From Oscillospiraceae bacterium (GTDB lineage: Bacteria > Bacillota > Clostridia > Oscillospirales > Oscillospiraceae): DNA of 64,000 nucleotides. Location of the stretch: NCBI GenBank assembly GCA_017455685.1, contig JAFSZH010000041.1:1-64000 (forward strand), given 5' to 3'. A program made the translations under genes and the position numbers. Positions 8,249 through 16,944 of this stretch are shown here, one piece after another. The notes beneath the pieces are model-generated. The model searched no databases. It was not told where the DNA came from and was given only the letters and a program-made list of their open reading frames with translations. Position 1 is the first letter of the stretch, and the number at the start of each line of letters is the position of its first letter.

Positions 8249-9352
8249 TCAGCGGGTAAAGTCGATCTGGGTCACGCCGGAGTCCCCCGCGAAGAAAGCC
8301 CGGCCGTCCGGCAGCAGGAACACCTGGGAAACGTCCTCTTCCGGCTGGAAGGAGATCAGCTCCTCCAGATCGGAGGTATACAGGGTGGATTCCTCGCCGG
8401 TGAACAGCACCAGCAGCCTCTCGCCGCAGCAGTGCAGGGCGCGTACGCTCCCGGGGGCGGGAGTGCTGCCGAGGAGCTTGCCGGAGGCGTCCAGCGTGGT
8501 CAGCACGCCGCCGGACTGTCCGGACACGGTGGAGAGGGCGGCAAATCTGCCCCGCAGGGACCAGGCGTTCAGATGGCTTCCCTCCCAAGAGAGCTCCGAG
8601 CGGATCACGCCGTCCTCCCGCAGCAGGAGAAGCCGGCTGTCGGTGACGGCGGCCACGGTGCCGTCGGAGAGAAAACCGAAATCTATGACGACCTCTCCGG
8701 GAAGGGTCAGGCGGCCCAGCTCGTTGGTCTGGTCGATGCGGAAAAAGCGCAGGATGGAGCCGGCGTCGTCCAGCGTGTTGACGCACAGCAGATCCTCGCC
8801 ATAGGTCCTGGCCTCCACGGGGACGGCGGAGGAGGAATCCCATCGGAAGAGAGGGGTGAGGTCCGTGTCCATCACCAGCAGAGAACCGCCCGCGCCGTCC
8901 TTATCCATAATGACGGTGATGAGTCCGGTTTCGTTCACGTCGGCGAAAGTCGCGCCGCTCTCCAGCTCCGCCAGTCGATAGACGCCGTCGGGGTAGAGGG
9001 CGTGCAGGGTGTTCTCGCCCATGTCGTAGTATACGCTCACCAGAGAGGAACCGGCACACACGCCGTCGCGCAGCTTCACGTCCGCCTGGGCAACGCATTT
9101 CCCCGAGGAAGTGAAAAGCCGGATATGTTCCCGGGAGGCGGCGGCAAGGCCGTTTCCGGCGGCGGCGTAAAAGACACCATCATCGGTCTGGACGTAAAAG
9201 CCGTTCTGCCTGCCTGATCCGGCGGGACGCCAGGACCGGACGACGCTCAAAACCAGCAGAAACACGGCGATGAGCAGCAGCACCGTGGTGGCTGTCAGCA
9301 CCCGTCGGGAGCTCATTTTCGGGGCGGGATGATCTTCATTAGAATGCATCAT
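8249..9352 (-). CDS. Membrane-anchored beta-propeller-like protein (DUF5711-like)
   Basis: A 367-residue protein with one N-terminal membrane anchor (about residues 18-38 from this start) and a large extracytoplasmic part of repeated short beta strands, as in a propeller. It resembles the DUF5711 family of clostridial proteins, which commonly sit beside cvpA; that assignment is from memory of the family. The function is unknown. I chose the ATG at 9352 (MMHSNEDH), which overlaps truA by 14 bp; an ATG at 9391 is also in frame. It lies between truA and cvpA on the minus strand, so it is probably part of the same operon. Confidence 0.65.
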   Translation of the reverse strand: MMHSNEDHPAPKMSSRRVLTATTVLLLIAVFLLVLSVVRSWRPAGSGRQNGFYVQTDDGVFYAAAGNGLAAASREHIRLFTSSGKCVAQADVKLRDGVCAGSSLVSVYYDMGENTLHALYPDGVYRLAELESGATFADVNETGLITVIMDKDGAGGSLLVMDTDLTPLFRWDSSSAVPVEARTYGEDLLCVNTLDDAGSILRFFRIDQTNELGRLTLPGEVVIDFGFLSDGTVAAVTDSRLLLLREDGVIRSELSWEGSHLNAWSLRGRFAALSTVSGQSGGVLTTLDASGKLLGSTPAPGSVRALHCCGERLLVLFTGEESTLYTSDLEELISFQPEEDVSQVFLLPDGRAFFAGDSGVTQIDFTR

Positions 9353-10151
9353 TTTCACCGAAAAAGCAAGCGTCTGCGCTGGTAAGTTCATCCGCCATCA
9401 TCTCTCCGGCGGGCCCATCGTACCAGACGCGGTTCATATACAGCCCCTGAGGCGGCATGGTGGGGCCGGTCAGCCGCCGGTCCCGGGTCTCCAGCAGGGC
9501 GGGGATGTCCTCCGGCCGCAGCTTTCCATAGCTGGCGTAGACCATGGTGCCCACCATGGCCCGGACCATGTTGTAGAGAAAGCCGTCGGCGCAGACCCGA
9601 ACGGTGATGATATCGCTCTCCCGATCGGCCTCACACCAGTAGACCGTGCGGACGGTGGTCTTCGTTTCAGTGCCCACGCTGCGCACGGCGGCAAAATCGT
9701 GGGTCCCCACAAAAGCCGCCGCCGCGGCCTGCATGGCGCCGATATCCAGCGGCGAAGGGTAAAAGCACACCCGCTTTTCCAGGAACGGATCGGGGATGCG
9801 GCTGTTGAGGATGCGGTAGATATACTCTTTTTTGACGCAGGAGCCGATGGCGTTGAAGCCGTCCTCCACGACCCGGGCGTCGGTGACGGCCACGTCTCCG
9901 GGCAGCCGGGTGTTGAAGGCCAGCGGGATCCGGTCCACGGGGATGGAGCAGTCCGTGCGGAAATTGGCGCAGTAACGCAGGGCGTGGACCCCTGCGTCGG
10001 TACGGCCGCAGCCGGTGACGTGGGTTTTCTCCCCGCAGACCTTTTCGACGGCCTCTTCCATTACCTGCTGCACGGTGATCAGGTCCTTCTGACGCTGCCA
10101 GCCGTGATAGGCTGAGCCGTCGTAGCGGAGGCGAAGGGCGAGATTCCTCAC
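9339..10151 (-). CDS. truA: tRNA pseudouridine(38-40) synthase TruA
   Basis: TruA isomerises uridines 38-40 in the anticodon arm of many tRNAs. The 270-residue protein shows the catalytic motif GCGRTDAGVHA with the essential Asp at about residue 52, and an N-terminal 'RLRYDGSAYHGWQRQ' strand typical of the family. The start is the GTG at 10151, which overlaps the ecfT stop in a GTGA arrangement; the longer frame to 10283 runs through ecfT and is not credible. Order ecfA1-ecfA2-ecfT-truA is common in Firmicutes, where it is often preceded by rplQ. Translational coupling to ecfT is likely. Confidence 0.95.
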   Translation of the reverse strand: MRNLALRLRYDGSAYHGWQRQKDLITVQQVMEEAVEKVCGEKTHVTGCGRTDAGVHALRYCANFRTDCSIPVDRIPLAFNTRLPGDVAVTDARVVEDGFNAIGSCVKKEYIYRILNSRIPDPFLEKRVCFYPSPLDIGAMQAAAAAFVGTHDFAAVRSVGTETKTTVRTVYWCEADRESDIITVRVCADGFLYNMVRAMVGTMVYASYGKLRPEDIPALLETRDRRLTGPTMPPQGLYMNRVWYDGPAGEMMADELTSADACFFGENDAF

Positions 10152-10951
10152 AGGCCGAACCTCTTGAGCACGATGACGCAGCAGAGCACGCCGATCCAAA
10201 AGAGCAGCGTCAGATGATCCGCGGTGTGCATCTGCAGCGTCTTCATTCTTGTGCGGCCCTCGCCGCCGTGGTAGCAGCGGCACTCCATGGCCGTAGCCAG
10301 CTCGTCCGCCCGCCGCAGGGCGCTGACGAACAGCGGCACCAGCACCGGCAGCAGGGCCCTGGCCCGCCGCATGAGTCCGCCGGTCTCAAAGTCCGCGCCC
10401 CGGGCCTTCTGGGCGGACATGATCTTGTCCGTCTCCTCGATGAGTGTAGGGATGAACCGCAGGGCGATGCTCATCATCATTGCCAGCTCGTGGACGGGGA
10501 AACGGAGCTTTTTCAGCGGCCGAAGCAGCTGCTCCAGTCCGTCGGTGAGCTGCAGGGGAGAGGTGGTATAGGTCAGCAGGAAGGTGCAGCTGACCAGCAG
10601 GAAGATCCGCAGGACCATAAGGATGGTGCGGCGCAGACCCTCCGACGTGATCCGAAAGATCCAAAACTGGGCTATGACGTGCCCTTCGGTGTAAAACAGG
10701 TTCAAAACCGCCGTAAAGACCACGATGAACATCAGCGGCTTCATGCCCTTGAGCAGAGCGCGGGGCTTGATGCGGGAGAGGGCAACCGCCAGGATCAGCG
10801 TCAGCGCCACCACGGCGGTGGAGAGCCAGTTGTTGGCGGTGAAGAGCGCGATAAAGTCGAGCACCACGCTGATGAGCTTGGTGCGGGGGTCCAGCCGGTG
10901 TACGAGAGTGTCGCCGGGGAAGTACTGCCCCAGAGTGATGTCTTTCAGCAT
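10148..10951 (-). CDS. ecfT: ECF transporter transmembrane subunit EcfT
   Basis: The shared transmembrane component of group II energy-coupling-factor transporters, which imports vitamins and metals with exchangeable S-components. The 267-residue protein has several membrane helices (about 25-60, 70-90, 105-130 and the C-terminal end) and the cytoplasmic coupling helices with Ala-Arg-Gly-type motifs (KARGAD and MECRCYHG). It lies directly downstream of and overlaps ecfA2 by 7 bp. No S-component is encoded next to it, as expected for a group II module that serves several dispersed S-components. Confidence 0.94.
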   Translation of the reverse strand: MLKDITLGQYFPGDTLVHRLDPRTKLISVVLDFIALFTANNWLSTAVVALTLILAVALSRIKPRALLKGMKPLMFIVVFTAVLNLFYTEGHVIAQFWIFRITSEGLRRTILMVLRIFLLVSCTFLLTYTTSPLQLTDGLEQLLRPLKKLRFPVHELAMMMSIALRFIPTLIEETDKIMSAQKARGADFETGGLMRRARALLPVLVPLFVSALRRADELATAMECRCYHGGEGRTRMKTLQMHTADHLTLLFWIGVLCCVIVLKRFGL

Positions 10952-11805
10952 GAGACGCCTCCCATCCGCGAGAGCAGCGTCTTCGCAAGGTATTTGGGGG
11001 AGTAGATGGACTCGGGCAGGGAAACGCCTCTCTGCCGCAGAGCCTGGGCCAGCGCAGCCGCGCCGGGGATATCCAGCCCCATGGAGCGCAGCTCCTCCGG
11101 CCGGGAGAAAACCTCCTGCGGCGTACCGTCGAGGGCGATCTGCCCGGCGCGCATGACGAGGAGGCGCTCCGCCTCGGTAGCCGCCACGTTCATCTCATGG
11201 GTGACAAGGACAATGGTGCAGCCGGTGGAGCGGTGGTATCTCTTGATATTCTCCAGCAGCGACCGGCAGCCCGCCGGGTCCAATCCGGCGATAGGTTCGT
11301 CCAGCACCAGCACGTCCGGCTTCATGGCCATGACGCCTGCGATGGCGATCCGCCGCTTCTGACCGCCGGAGAGCTCCAGAGGAGAGGCGTCGAACAGCGA
11401 CTCGTCCACCCCGGCGAAGTGGGCGCTCTTGCGCACCCGCTCCTCGATCTCGGCGGCGGGCAGACGCATGTTCCCCGGCCCGAAGGCAATGTCCTTGTAC
11501 ACAGTCTCCTCAAAGAGCTGGTATTCCGGGTACTGGAACACCAGCCCCACCCGGAAGCGAATGTCCCGCAGGGCTTCCTTGGAGCGGTGGATATCCTCGC
11601 CGTCGTAGAGCACGCGGCCGGCAGTGGGGGTCAGCAGACCGTTGAGCTGCTGGATCAGCGTGCTCTTGCCGCTGCCGGTGTGGCCCAGCAGCGCCACGTA
11701 CTGACCCGCGGGAATATCCAGCGTGACGTCGTTCAAGGCGACTTTTTCAAAAGGCGTTCCCCGGCTGTAAACGTAGCGCAGGGATTCAAGACGGATATCA
11801 GGCAT
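10945..11805 (-). CDS. ecfA2: ECF transporter ATPase EcfA2
   Basis: One of the two ABC ATPases that power ECF uptake. The 286-residue protein has Walker A GHTGSGKST, Q-loop FQYPEYQLF, signature ELSGGQKRR, Walker B VLVLDEPIAGLDP and the His switch VTHEMN. The 'FEETVYKDIAFGP' stretch after the Q-loop is typical of the EcfA pair. It is the second ATPase in the order ecfA1-ecfA2-ecfT and starts 14 bp after the ecfA1 stop, so the subunits should be made in similar amounts. Confidence 0.93.
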   Translation of the reverse strand: MPDIRLESLRYVYSRGTPFEKVALNDVTLDIPAGQYVALLGHTGSGKSTLIQQLNGLLTPTAGRVLYDGEDIHRSKEALRDIRFRVGLVFQYPEYQLFEETVYKDIAFGPGNMRLPAAEIEERVRKSAHFAGVDESLFDASPLELSGGQKRRIAIAGVMAMKPDVLVLDEPIAGLDPAGCRSLLENIKRYHRSTGCTIVLVTHEMNVAATEAERLLVMRAGQIALDGTPQEVFSRPEELRSMGLDIPGAAALAQALRQRGVSLPESIYSPKYLAKTLLSRMGGVSC

Positions 11806-11819
11806 AGTGTGATGATCCT

Positions 11820-12665
11820 TTATTCAGCAGATTTCGTGAAAAGACCGGCCAGTACGTCGGCGCACGCGTCGATGGTCAGCGCGTCCAGCGGCAGGTCCAG
11901 CCCTGCCTTGCGCAGCTCGTAGAGCGTCTCGGTGGTGTCCGGCACGTCCAGTCCCAGAGCCCGGAGCTCCTCTACCCGGGAAAAGACCTCTCCGGGGGCG
12001 CCGTCCATCACCAGCTGCCCGTCGGACACAACGATCACCCGGTCGGCGCCGATACACTCGTCCATGTGGTGGGTGATGAGCAGCACGGTCATGCCGGTCT
12101 CGGCGCGCAGCTCTTCCACGGTGGAGAGCACTTCCTTGCGGCCCAGGGGGTCCAGCATGGCGGTGGGCTCATCCAGCACCAGGATCTTCGGCTGCATGGC
12201 GAGCACCCCGGCAATGGCGATTCGCTGCTTTTGCCCGCCGGAGAGCAGATGGGGGGCGTGGAGCCGGAACTCATACATCCCCACACGCCTGAGGGCGTCG
12301 TCCACCCGGCGGCGTATCTCAGCGCTCTCCACACCCAGATTTTCCGGGGCGAAGGCCACGTCGTCCTCCACCACGCTGGCGACGATCTGGTTGTCCGGGT
12401 TCTGGAACACCATGCCCACGGTCCGCCGGACGGGGATCAGGTTGTCCTCCAGACTGGTGTCCAGTCCGTTGACCGTTACCCGACCCTCCGTGGGGATGAG
12501 GATGGCGTTGCAGAGCTTGGCCAGCGTGGATTTGCCAGAGCCGTTGTGGCCCAGAATGGCGGTGAAGGACCCGGCGGGAATGGCGAGAGAGACGTTCTTG
12601 AGAACGTTCTCCGCCGCGTCGGGGTAGTGATAGCTTACGTTTTCGATGGAAATGACCGTATCCAT
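11820..12665 (-). CDS. ecfA1: ECF transporter ATPase EcfA1
   Basis: The partner ATPase of EcfA2 in the ECF module. The 281-residue protein carries Walker A GHNGSGKST, Q-loop FQNPDNQIVA, signature LLSGGQKQR, Walker B KILVLDEPTAMLDP and His-switch ITHHMDE. The 'FQNPDNQ' Q-loop is characteristic of EcfA1/CbiO1. Its start codon directly follows the stop of the upstream methyltransferase gene, so all four genes from the methyltransferase to truA may be one transcript. Confidence 0.93.
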   Translation of the reverse strand: MDTVISIENVSYHYPDAAENVLKNVSLAIPAGSFTAILGHNGSGKSTLAKLCNAILIPTEGRVTVNGLDTSLEDNLIPVRRTVGMVFQNPDNQIVASVVEDDVAFAPENLGVESAEIRRRVDDALRRVGMYEFRLHAPHLLSGGQKQRIAIAGVLAMQPKILVLDEPTAMLDPLGRKEVLSTVEELRAETGMTVLLITHHMDECIGADRVIVVSDGQLVMDGAPGEVFSRVEELRALGLDVPDTTETLYELRKAGLDLPLDALTIDACADVLAGLFTKSAE

Positions 12666-13526
12666 TCAAACCTCCCAGCGGCAGCTGGCGCCGCAGGGCA
12701 GCGCCAGACCGCTTTGCGCAGCGCACAGGCCGAGCTCCTCCGCACGGGAGGCGCCGCCGAGCCTGGCGGTGAAAATGCTGTCGGTGATATAGGTGAGGGT
12801 GGAGGGCGCCAGCCCGGTGGTGTAGGAGTTGATGAGCACGAACAGCGGCTCGTCGCTGAGCACCCGGGAGCACAGGGACACGAAATCCCAAAGATTTTCT
12901 TCCAGCTTCCAAACCTCTCCGCCCGGTCCACGTCCATAAGAAGGGGGATCCATGATGATGGCGTCGTATTTTCTGCTCCGGCGGATCTCCCGCTCCACGA
13001 ACTTGGCGCAGTCGTCCACGATCCAGCGCACGCTTCGATCCTCCAGATGGGAGAGGGCCGCGTTTTCCTTGGCCCAGGCCACCATGCCCCTGGCAGCGTC
13101 CACGTGACAGACGCTGGCTCCGGCGGCCAGACACGCCGCAGTGGCGCCGCCGGTGTAGGCGAAAAGGTTGAGCACGCTGACGTTCCGCCCGGCCCTCGCG
13201 ATCTTGCCGCGCATCCAGTCCCAGTTGACGGCCTGTTCGGGGAAGAGGCCGGTATGCTTGAAGTTCATGGGCTTCACGTGGAAGGTGAGATCGCCGTAGG
13301 AAATATTCCACGCCTCAGGCAGCGCTCCCTTGTCCCAGGCGCCTCCGCCGGTATGGCTCCGGGAATACCGCCCCTCGGGATTGTTCCACCGGGGATCCAG
13401 CCGTTCCGTTTTCCAGATGGCCTGAGGATCGGGACGGACCAGGATATGGCTGCCCCAGCGCTCCAGCCGTTCTCCGGCGGAGGCATCCAGCAGCTCATAG
13501 TCTTTCCATTTGTCGGAGATCCACAT
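12666..13526 (-). CDS. Class I SAM-dependent methyltransferase (RlmI/RlmL-like fold)
   Basis: A 286-residue methyltransferase related to the catalytic half of 23S rRNA m5C/m2G methyltransferases. It shows the SAM-binding motif 'VLNLFAYTGGATAACLAAGA', an acidic end of strand 2 (HVDAA), and the catalytic-type motif 'IIMDPPSYG'. There is no PUA or THUMP domain, so the target RNA cannot be named. I chose ATG 13526 (MWISDKWK), which follows GGGAGGATGCC; the upstream in-frame start at 13565 lacks a comparable site. It heads the ECF/truA run. Confidence 0.8.
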   Translation of the reverse strand: MWISDKWKDYELLDASAGERLERWGSHILVRPDPQAIWKTERLDPRWNNPEGRYSRSHTGGGAWDKGALPEAWNISYGDLTFHVKPMNFKHTGLFPEQAVNWDWMRGKIARAGRNVSVLNLFAYTGGATAACLAAGASVCHVDAARGMVAWAKENAALSHLEDRSVRWIVDDCAKFVEREIRRSRKYDAIIMDPPSYGRGPGGEVWKLEENLWDFVSLCSRVLSDEPLFVLINSYTTGLAPSTLTYITDSIFTARLGGASRAEELGLCAAQSGLALPCGASCRWEV

Positions 13527-13691
13527 TCCGGCATCCTCCCATGGCTCATGTGCATAAAACACCATTTTAATTAAATTAATATAGCATAAAACCGATCGGC
13601 CTGCAAGGGAAAATGAAAAAAGAACGGGAGCGCTGAAAAGGAATTATGTAAACAAATTGAGCGCGCCGCTTCCTCCCGGTCACATTTCCTC

Positions 13692-13720
13692 TTGCAGAAA
13701 CGGCCAAGAAAACATATAAT
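13692..13720 (+). promoter_or_regulatory. Promoter of the SGNH hydrolase gene
   Basis: TTGCAG (13692-13697) and TATAAT (13715-13720) are separated by 17 bp, a near-consensus housekeeping promoter. The transcript would start about 40 bp before the ATG at 13765. Confidence 0.75.
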
Positions 13721-13764
13721 ATACGGGAATTATGCCGACACCCATTTCCGGAGGTCAAAACCCC

Positions 13765-15579
13765 ATGGATCAAGACCAATACAACAGCCTCTCCGGCGGC
13801 GCTTCCCGGCCTCCCCGGCCCCAGGGCTCGGAGGTCGAGGATACCCCGCTGTTCACGGAGGTCCCCTATATACCGACCCGGCGCACGCCCAATTCCGGCA
13901 GACCGGACGTGTCCTTTTCCGGACGGCCCGCCTCCTCAGGCGCGTCCTCCCGGCCCAGACCGGCCGCCTCCGGCGGCAGGACGGCGGCGGACTATGCGGA
14001 GTCCTACGGCTCCTATACCCGGCCGACACAGAGCCGTCCCGCCCGGAGCAATTCGTCCTCCCGCCCGGCGCAGCCCAGGGTGACGCCCGTTTACACGGAG
14101 ATCTCCTGGGACCAGCTCCGGCCCGACACGGACTATTCCTCTCTTGGCAGGACCGCCCGGCCAGCCATGACCGTACCCGGACAGGAGGAGTACGATCCTC
14201 GGACGGCTCCCCGATATTTCGGCGGCTTTGAGCAGGAGATGGACGATCTTTTCTACCAGCCCGCTGAACAGCCCGCCGCCTGGCAGAACGCCTATCAGCA
14301 GCCCGGGAGGAACCGGGAGCAGCCCTTTCAGTCCTATCAGACGAACCGGCCCTATCCGCCCTATCAGCAGTCCAGGCAGACCACCACGCCCCGGGAGATC
14401 CGGCAAAACGCCGTCGCCCGGCAGCGTAGCGGTAGGATGGAGACGCAGCAGCCGAGACAGAAGAAAAGCATTCTCTCCCTGTTCTCTGCTGACCGAAGCT
14501 CCGAGCTCGCCCGGCAGAGGCGTTCCGCCGCTTCCGAGCGGCAGGCGCCCGCCAAGAGGCCGGAAACGGCGCCCAACCGAAACGCGGTAAGGACCGTCCC
14601 CGCTGGGAATCTGAACCGCCGGGTCGTCACGCCGCCTCCCACGCCGCCCGGCGCCAAAGCAAAGCCGACGGGCCGGCGTTCCCACCGGGGCGTCTCCCCG
14701 GCGCTGCTGATGGGTATTTTCGTTACCGTGGCGCTGGTCATCGTTCTTCTCACCAAGGTGACGGGTAGGAACGGCGGCTCCTCCGTCAATACCCGTCCGG
14801 CCCAGACGTCTGCCGTCGTTACCCAGGCGCCGCAGATCACGCCGGAGGCCGTGACCGAAGCAACGCCCGAAGCCACACCCACGCCGTCTCCCACCCCCGT
14901 GCCATCGCCCACACCCGACGGCCCCAAGGCCCGGCTGCAGGGGGATCTTGTGGTGCCTGCCGCCTGGGGTCCGGCGGTTCCGGAACGGGTCCACGCGGTA
15001 TACGACAGCCGCTTCGAGCGGTCTATCATGATCGGAAACTCCATGGTGGAGGGCTTCTTCATGTGGTCAGGCATGGCAAGCAGCATGGACTTCGTCTATG
15101 GCACAGGCGCCACGGTCACCAACGTTCTGGGTACCATGGATCTTGCCAAGATCACGCTGAACGCCTCTGATTACTACACGGACATATATCTGATGTTCGG
15201 CCTGAACGAAGTGGGCACCGACGTCAACAGCTTCGTCCAGAGCTACAAGAAGCTGGTGGACTTCATCCGCGAGCACCAGACAAAAGCGAATATTTACATC
15301 GTCTCCGTCACACCCGTGACGAAGGAAGTGGACCAGGATCCCAACGAGGTCCAGAAGATGGACCGGATCCGTACCTTCAACGCCGCGCTGAAGGAGTTCT
15401 GCGTGGACTATAACTGCTGGTATCTGGATATCTATTCCATGCTGCTGGATGGAAACGGGTATCTTTCCGCGGATTACGCCTACGCCGGAGACGGCAAGCA
15501 TTTTGAAAAATCGGGCTACGTGGCCTGGGCCAACTTCATGAAGACCCACTACGTGGACGCTGATCTGATCACGGAATAA
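13765..15579 (+). CDS. Membrane-anchored SGNH/GDSL-type hydrolase with long disordered N-terminus
   Basis: A 604-residue protein in three parts. Residues 1-310 are low-complexity, rich in Pro, Arg, Gln, Ser and Tyr and probably disordered in the cytoplasm. One membrane helix lies at about 312-332. A Thr/Pro stalk is followed by an extracellular SGNH hydrolase domain (about 400-604). Block I is GNSMVEG instead of GDSL, block III is GLNEVG, and block V is DGKHF, so the catalytic Ser and the Asp-x-x-His pair are kept. Such enzymes often deacylate or acylate cell-wall sugars. I chose ATG 13765 because it follows CCGGAGGTC; an ATG at 13732 is in frame but poorly placed. It is followed at once by a DUF4358 lipoprotein. 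Confidence 0.75.
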   Translation: MDQDQYNSLSGGASRPPRPQGSEVEDTPLFTEVPYIPTRRTPNSGRPDVSFSGRPASSGASSRPRPAASGGRTAADYAESYGSYTRPTQSRPARSNSSSRPAQPRVTPVYTEISWDQLRPDTDYSSLGRTARPAMTVPGQEEYDPRTAPRYFGGFEQEMDDLFYQPAEQPAAWQNAYQQPGRNREQPFQSYQTNRPYPPYQQSRQTTTPREIRQNAVARQRSGRMETQQPRQKKSILSLFSADRSSELARQRRSAASERQAPAKRPETAPNRNAVRTVPAGNLNRRVVTPPPTPPGAKAKPTGRRSHRGVSPALLMGIFVTVALVIVLLTKVTGRNGGSSVNTRPAQTSAVVTQAPQITPEAVTEATPEATPTPSPTPVPSPTPDGPKARLQGDLVVPAAWGPAVPERVHAVYDSRFERSIMIGNSMVEGFFMWSGMASSMDFVYGTGATVTNVLGTMDLAKITLNASDYYTDIYLMFGLNEVGTDVNSFVQSYKKLVDFIREHQTKANIYIVSVTPVTKEVDQDPNEVQKMDRIRTFNAALKEFCVDYNCWYLDIYSMLLDGNGYLSADYAYAGDGKHFEKSGYVAWANFMKTHYVDADLITE

Positions 15580-15595
15580 GAAAGAGAGAATCGCC

Positions 15596-16060
15596 ATGAA
15601 AAAATCCGTTGCGCTGCTGCTAGCCGCGCTGTGCCTGCTGACGGCCCTGACCGGCTGCGGCGGAAGCAAGAAGAAGACGCTGGAGCCCCGCTCCTTTGTC
15701 GATGAGTTGATGACCCAGGCAAAGTTTACCGACAGCCTCAATGAGCTGGATGCCAAGGTGGTGCCTCTGCTGTACGGAGTAGACGCAGCCGACATCAAAT
15801 CCGCCATCGTCTACGCCGGCACCGCCGCCACCGCGGAGGAGATCGCCGTGTTTGAAGCGGTGGACGACGCCGCGGCCGACCGGCTGCTGGAGGCGGCGAA
15901 GGCCCGGGTCGCCAGCCAGATCGAGACGTATAAATCATACGGCCCCGCACAGGCCATGACGCTGGAAAACGGCACCGTGGCGAAGACGGGCAGCTACGTC
16001 ATCGTGGTGATCTGCACTGACACGGAAGGCGCCAAAAAGGTCACGGACAAGTACATCTGA
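15596..16060 (+). CDS. DUF4358-type lipoprotein
   Basis: A 154-residue lipoprotein with a short signal peptide ending in the lipobox LTGC (Cys at residue 20). The mature part matches the DUF4358 pattern of clostridial envelope lipoproteins, with an alternating acidic/Ala-rich helix pair and a C-terminal strand 'GSYVIVVICTD'. Function is unknown, but the family is regularly found with SGNH/DHHW and MBOAT-type acyl-transfer proteins, so a shared role in modifying a cell-wall polymer is a fair inference. It starts 16 bp after the SGNH gene with AGAAAGAGA as its site. Confidence 0.75.
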   Translation: MKKSVALLLAALCLLTALTGCGGSKKKTLEPRSFVDELMTQAKFTDSLNELDAKVVPLLYGVDAADIKSAIVYAGTAATAEEIAVFEAVDDAAADRLLEAAKARVASQIETYKSYGPAQAMTLENGTVAKTGSYVIVVICTDTEGAKKVTDKYI

Positions 16061-16077
16061 TCTGCGTGAAAAGATAA

Positions 16078-16116
16078 AAAACGCCCCCGGATGCATATCG
16101 CATCCGGGGGCGTTTT
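16078..16116. terminator. Bidirectional terminator between convergent genes
   Basis: A 17-bp perfect stem (AAAACGCCCCCGGATGC / GCATCCGGGGGCGTTTT) with a 5-nt loop lies between the DUF4358 gene and the end of the minus-strand substrate-binding protein gene. A and T tracts suit both directions. Confidence 0.92.
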
Positions 16117-16138
16117 ACCATATCCGGGAATGGAGGCG

Positions 16139-16939
16139 TTACATATAATATCCGGCCACGATGCTGTCGATCACAAGCGCGTCGCAGTCGCCGGTGGCCA
16201 GCGCCGCGAAACAGGAGCTCAGATCGTCGTAATACCAGATGGTGGAGACCTTATCAGCCAGACCGCTCTCCTTCAGCGCGGCCAGGGCGGTGGCGTCGGT
16301 AATGCCGATGACCTTGCCTTTCACGCCGTTTTTCCGGTTGATGCCGCTGCCGTCCCGCACTACCAGCTGGTGGGAGTTGCGGAGCCAGCCGGGGGACAGG
16401 GAGCAGGTCTTGGTGCTTTCGGCAAAGGAGGCCGCCATCCAGGCGCAGTCGATGTTGCCGCTGCCAAGCTCCGCTGCCACGTTATCGCTGTCGATGGCCA
16501 TATACTCAAAGGTCCAGCCCAGCCGCTCGCCCACCAGGGCGCACATATCCGGGATCAGTCCGGAGAACGAGCCGTCTTCCCGGGAGGAGGACAAAGGCGC
16601 CACACCGTCCTGCACGCCGATGCGCAGCGTTCGTCCGGAGAGGTAGCCGGTGTCCACGTTGTTCAGCGCTCCGGGCACGGCGGGCATGCAGTTGAAGTCC
16701 GCGCCCAGATACTGGGCGGACAGCCGGGAAATGGAGCCGTCGGCGCTGAGCTCCTGCATGGCGGCGGTCATGATCTCGCAGAGAGGATCGTCCTTGCGGA
16801 ACGCGACACAGAATTCCTCCTGATTCAGCTCGGCGATCACCTTGAAGCTGATGCCCCGCTGCTTGTGGCAGCCGGAAAAGAGACCGGCGCACAGGAGCAG
16901 ACACAGGCCCAGAGCGATCATTCGTTTCATGGTCTTCAT
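16139..16939 (-). CDS. Amino-acid-type substrate-binding lipoprotein with permuted domain order
   Basis: A 266-residue lipoprotein (signal peptide and lipobox FSGC, Cys24) of the SBP family 3 fold. The family segments are in an unusual order. Residues 31-82 ('AELNQEEFCVAFRKDD...LSADGSISRLSAQYLG') match what is normally the C-terminal end of the family. Residues 103-266 then give the normal N-terminal and middle parts ('TLRIGVQDG', 'FSGLIPDMCALVGERLGW', 'ELGSGNIDCAW', 'GDCDALVIDSIVAGYYM'). The stop falls where the family normally runs on into the AELNQEE part. This looks like a circular permutation with termini at a hinge crossing. The ATG at 16939 follows AAGGA. It is the last gene after mnmG, with no permease nearby. 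Confidence 0.8.
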   Translation of the reverse strand: MKTMKRMIALGLCLLLCAGLFSGCHKQRGISFKVIAELNQEEFCVAFRKDDPLCEIMTAAMQELSADGSISRLSAQYLGADFNCMPAVPGALNNVDTGYLSGRTLRIGVQDGVAPLSSSREDGSFSGLIPDMCALVGERLGWTFEYMAIDSDNVAAELGSGNIDCAWMAASFAESTKTCSLSPGWLRNSHQLVVRDGSGINRKNGVKGKVIGITDATALAALKESGLADKVSTIWYYDDLSSCFAALATGDCDALVIDSIVAGYYM

Positions 16940-16944
16940 AGCAT

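Noticed and set aside
12066..13574. Open frame of 502 codons opposite ecfA1 and the methyltransferase gene
   Set aside because: Antisense shadow spanning two genes with clear motifs; no initiation signal.
16139..16939. Frameshift or truncation as the reason for the odd substrate-binding protein
   Set aside because: The frame is continuous from signal peptide to stop, no family sequence is left beyond the stop, and a terminator follows directly, so permutation explains it better than decay.
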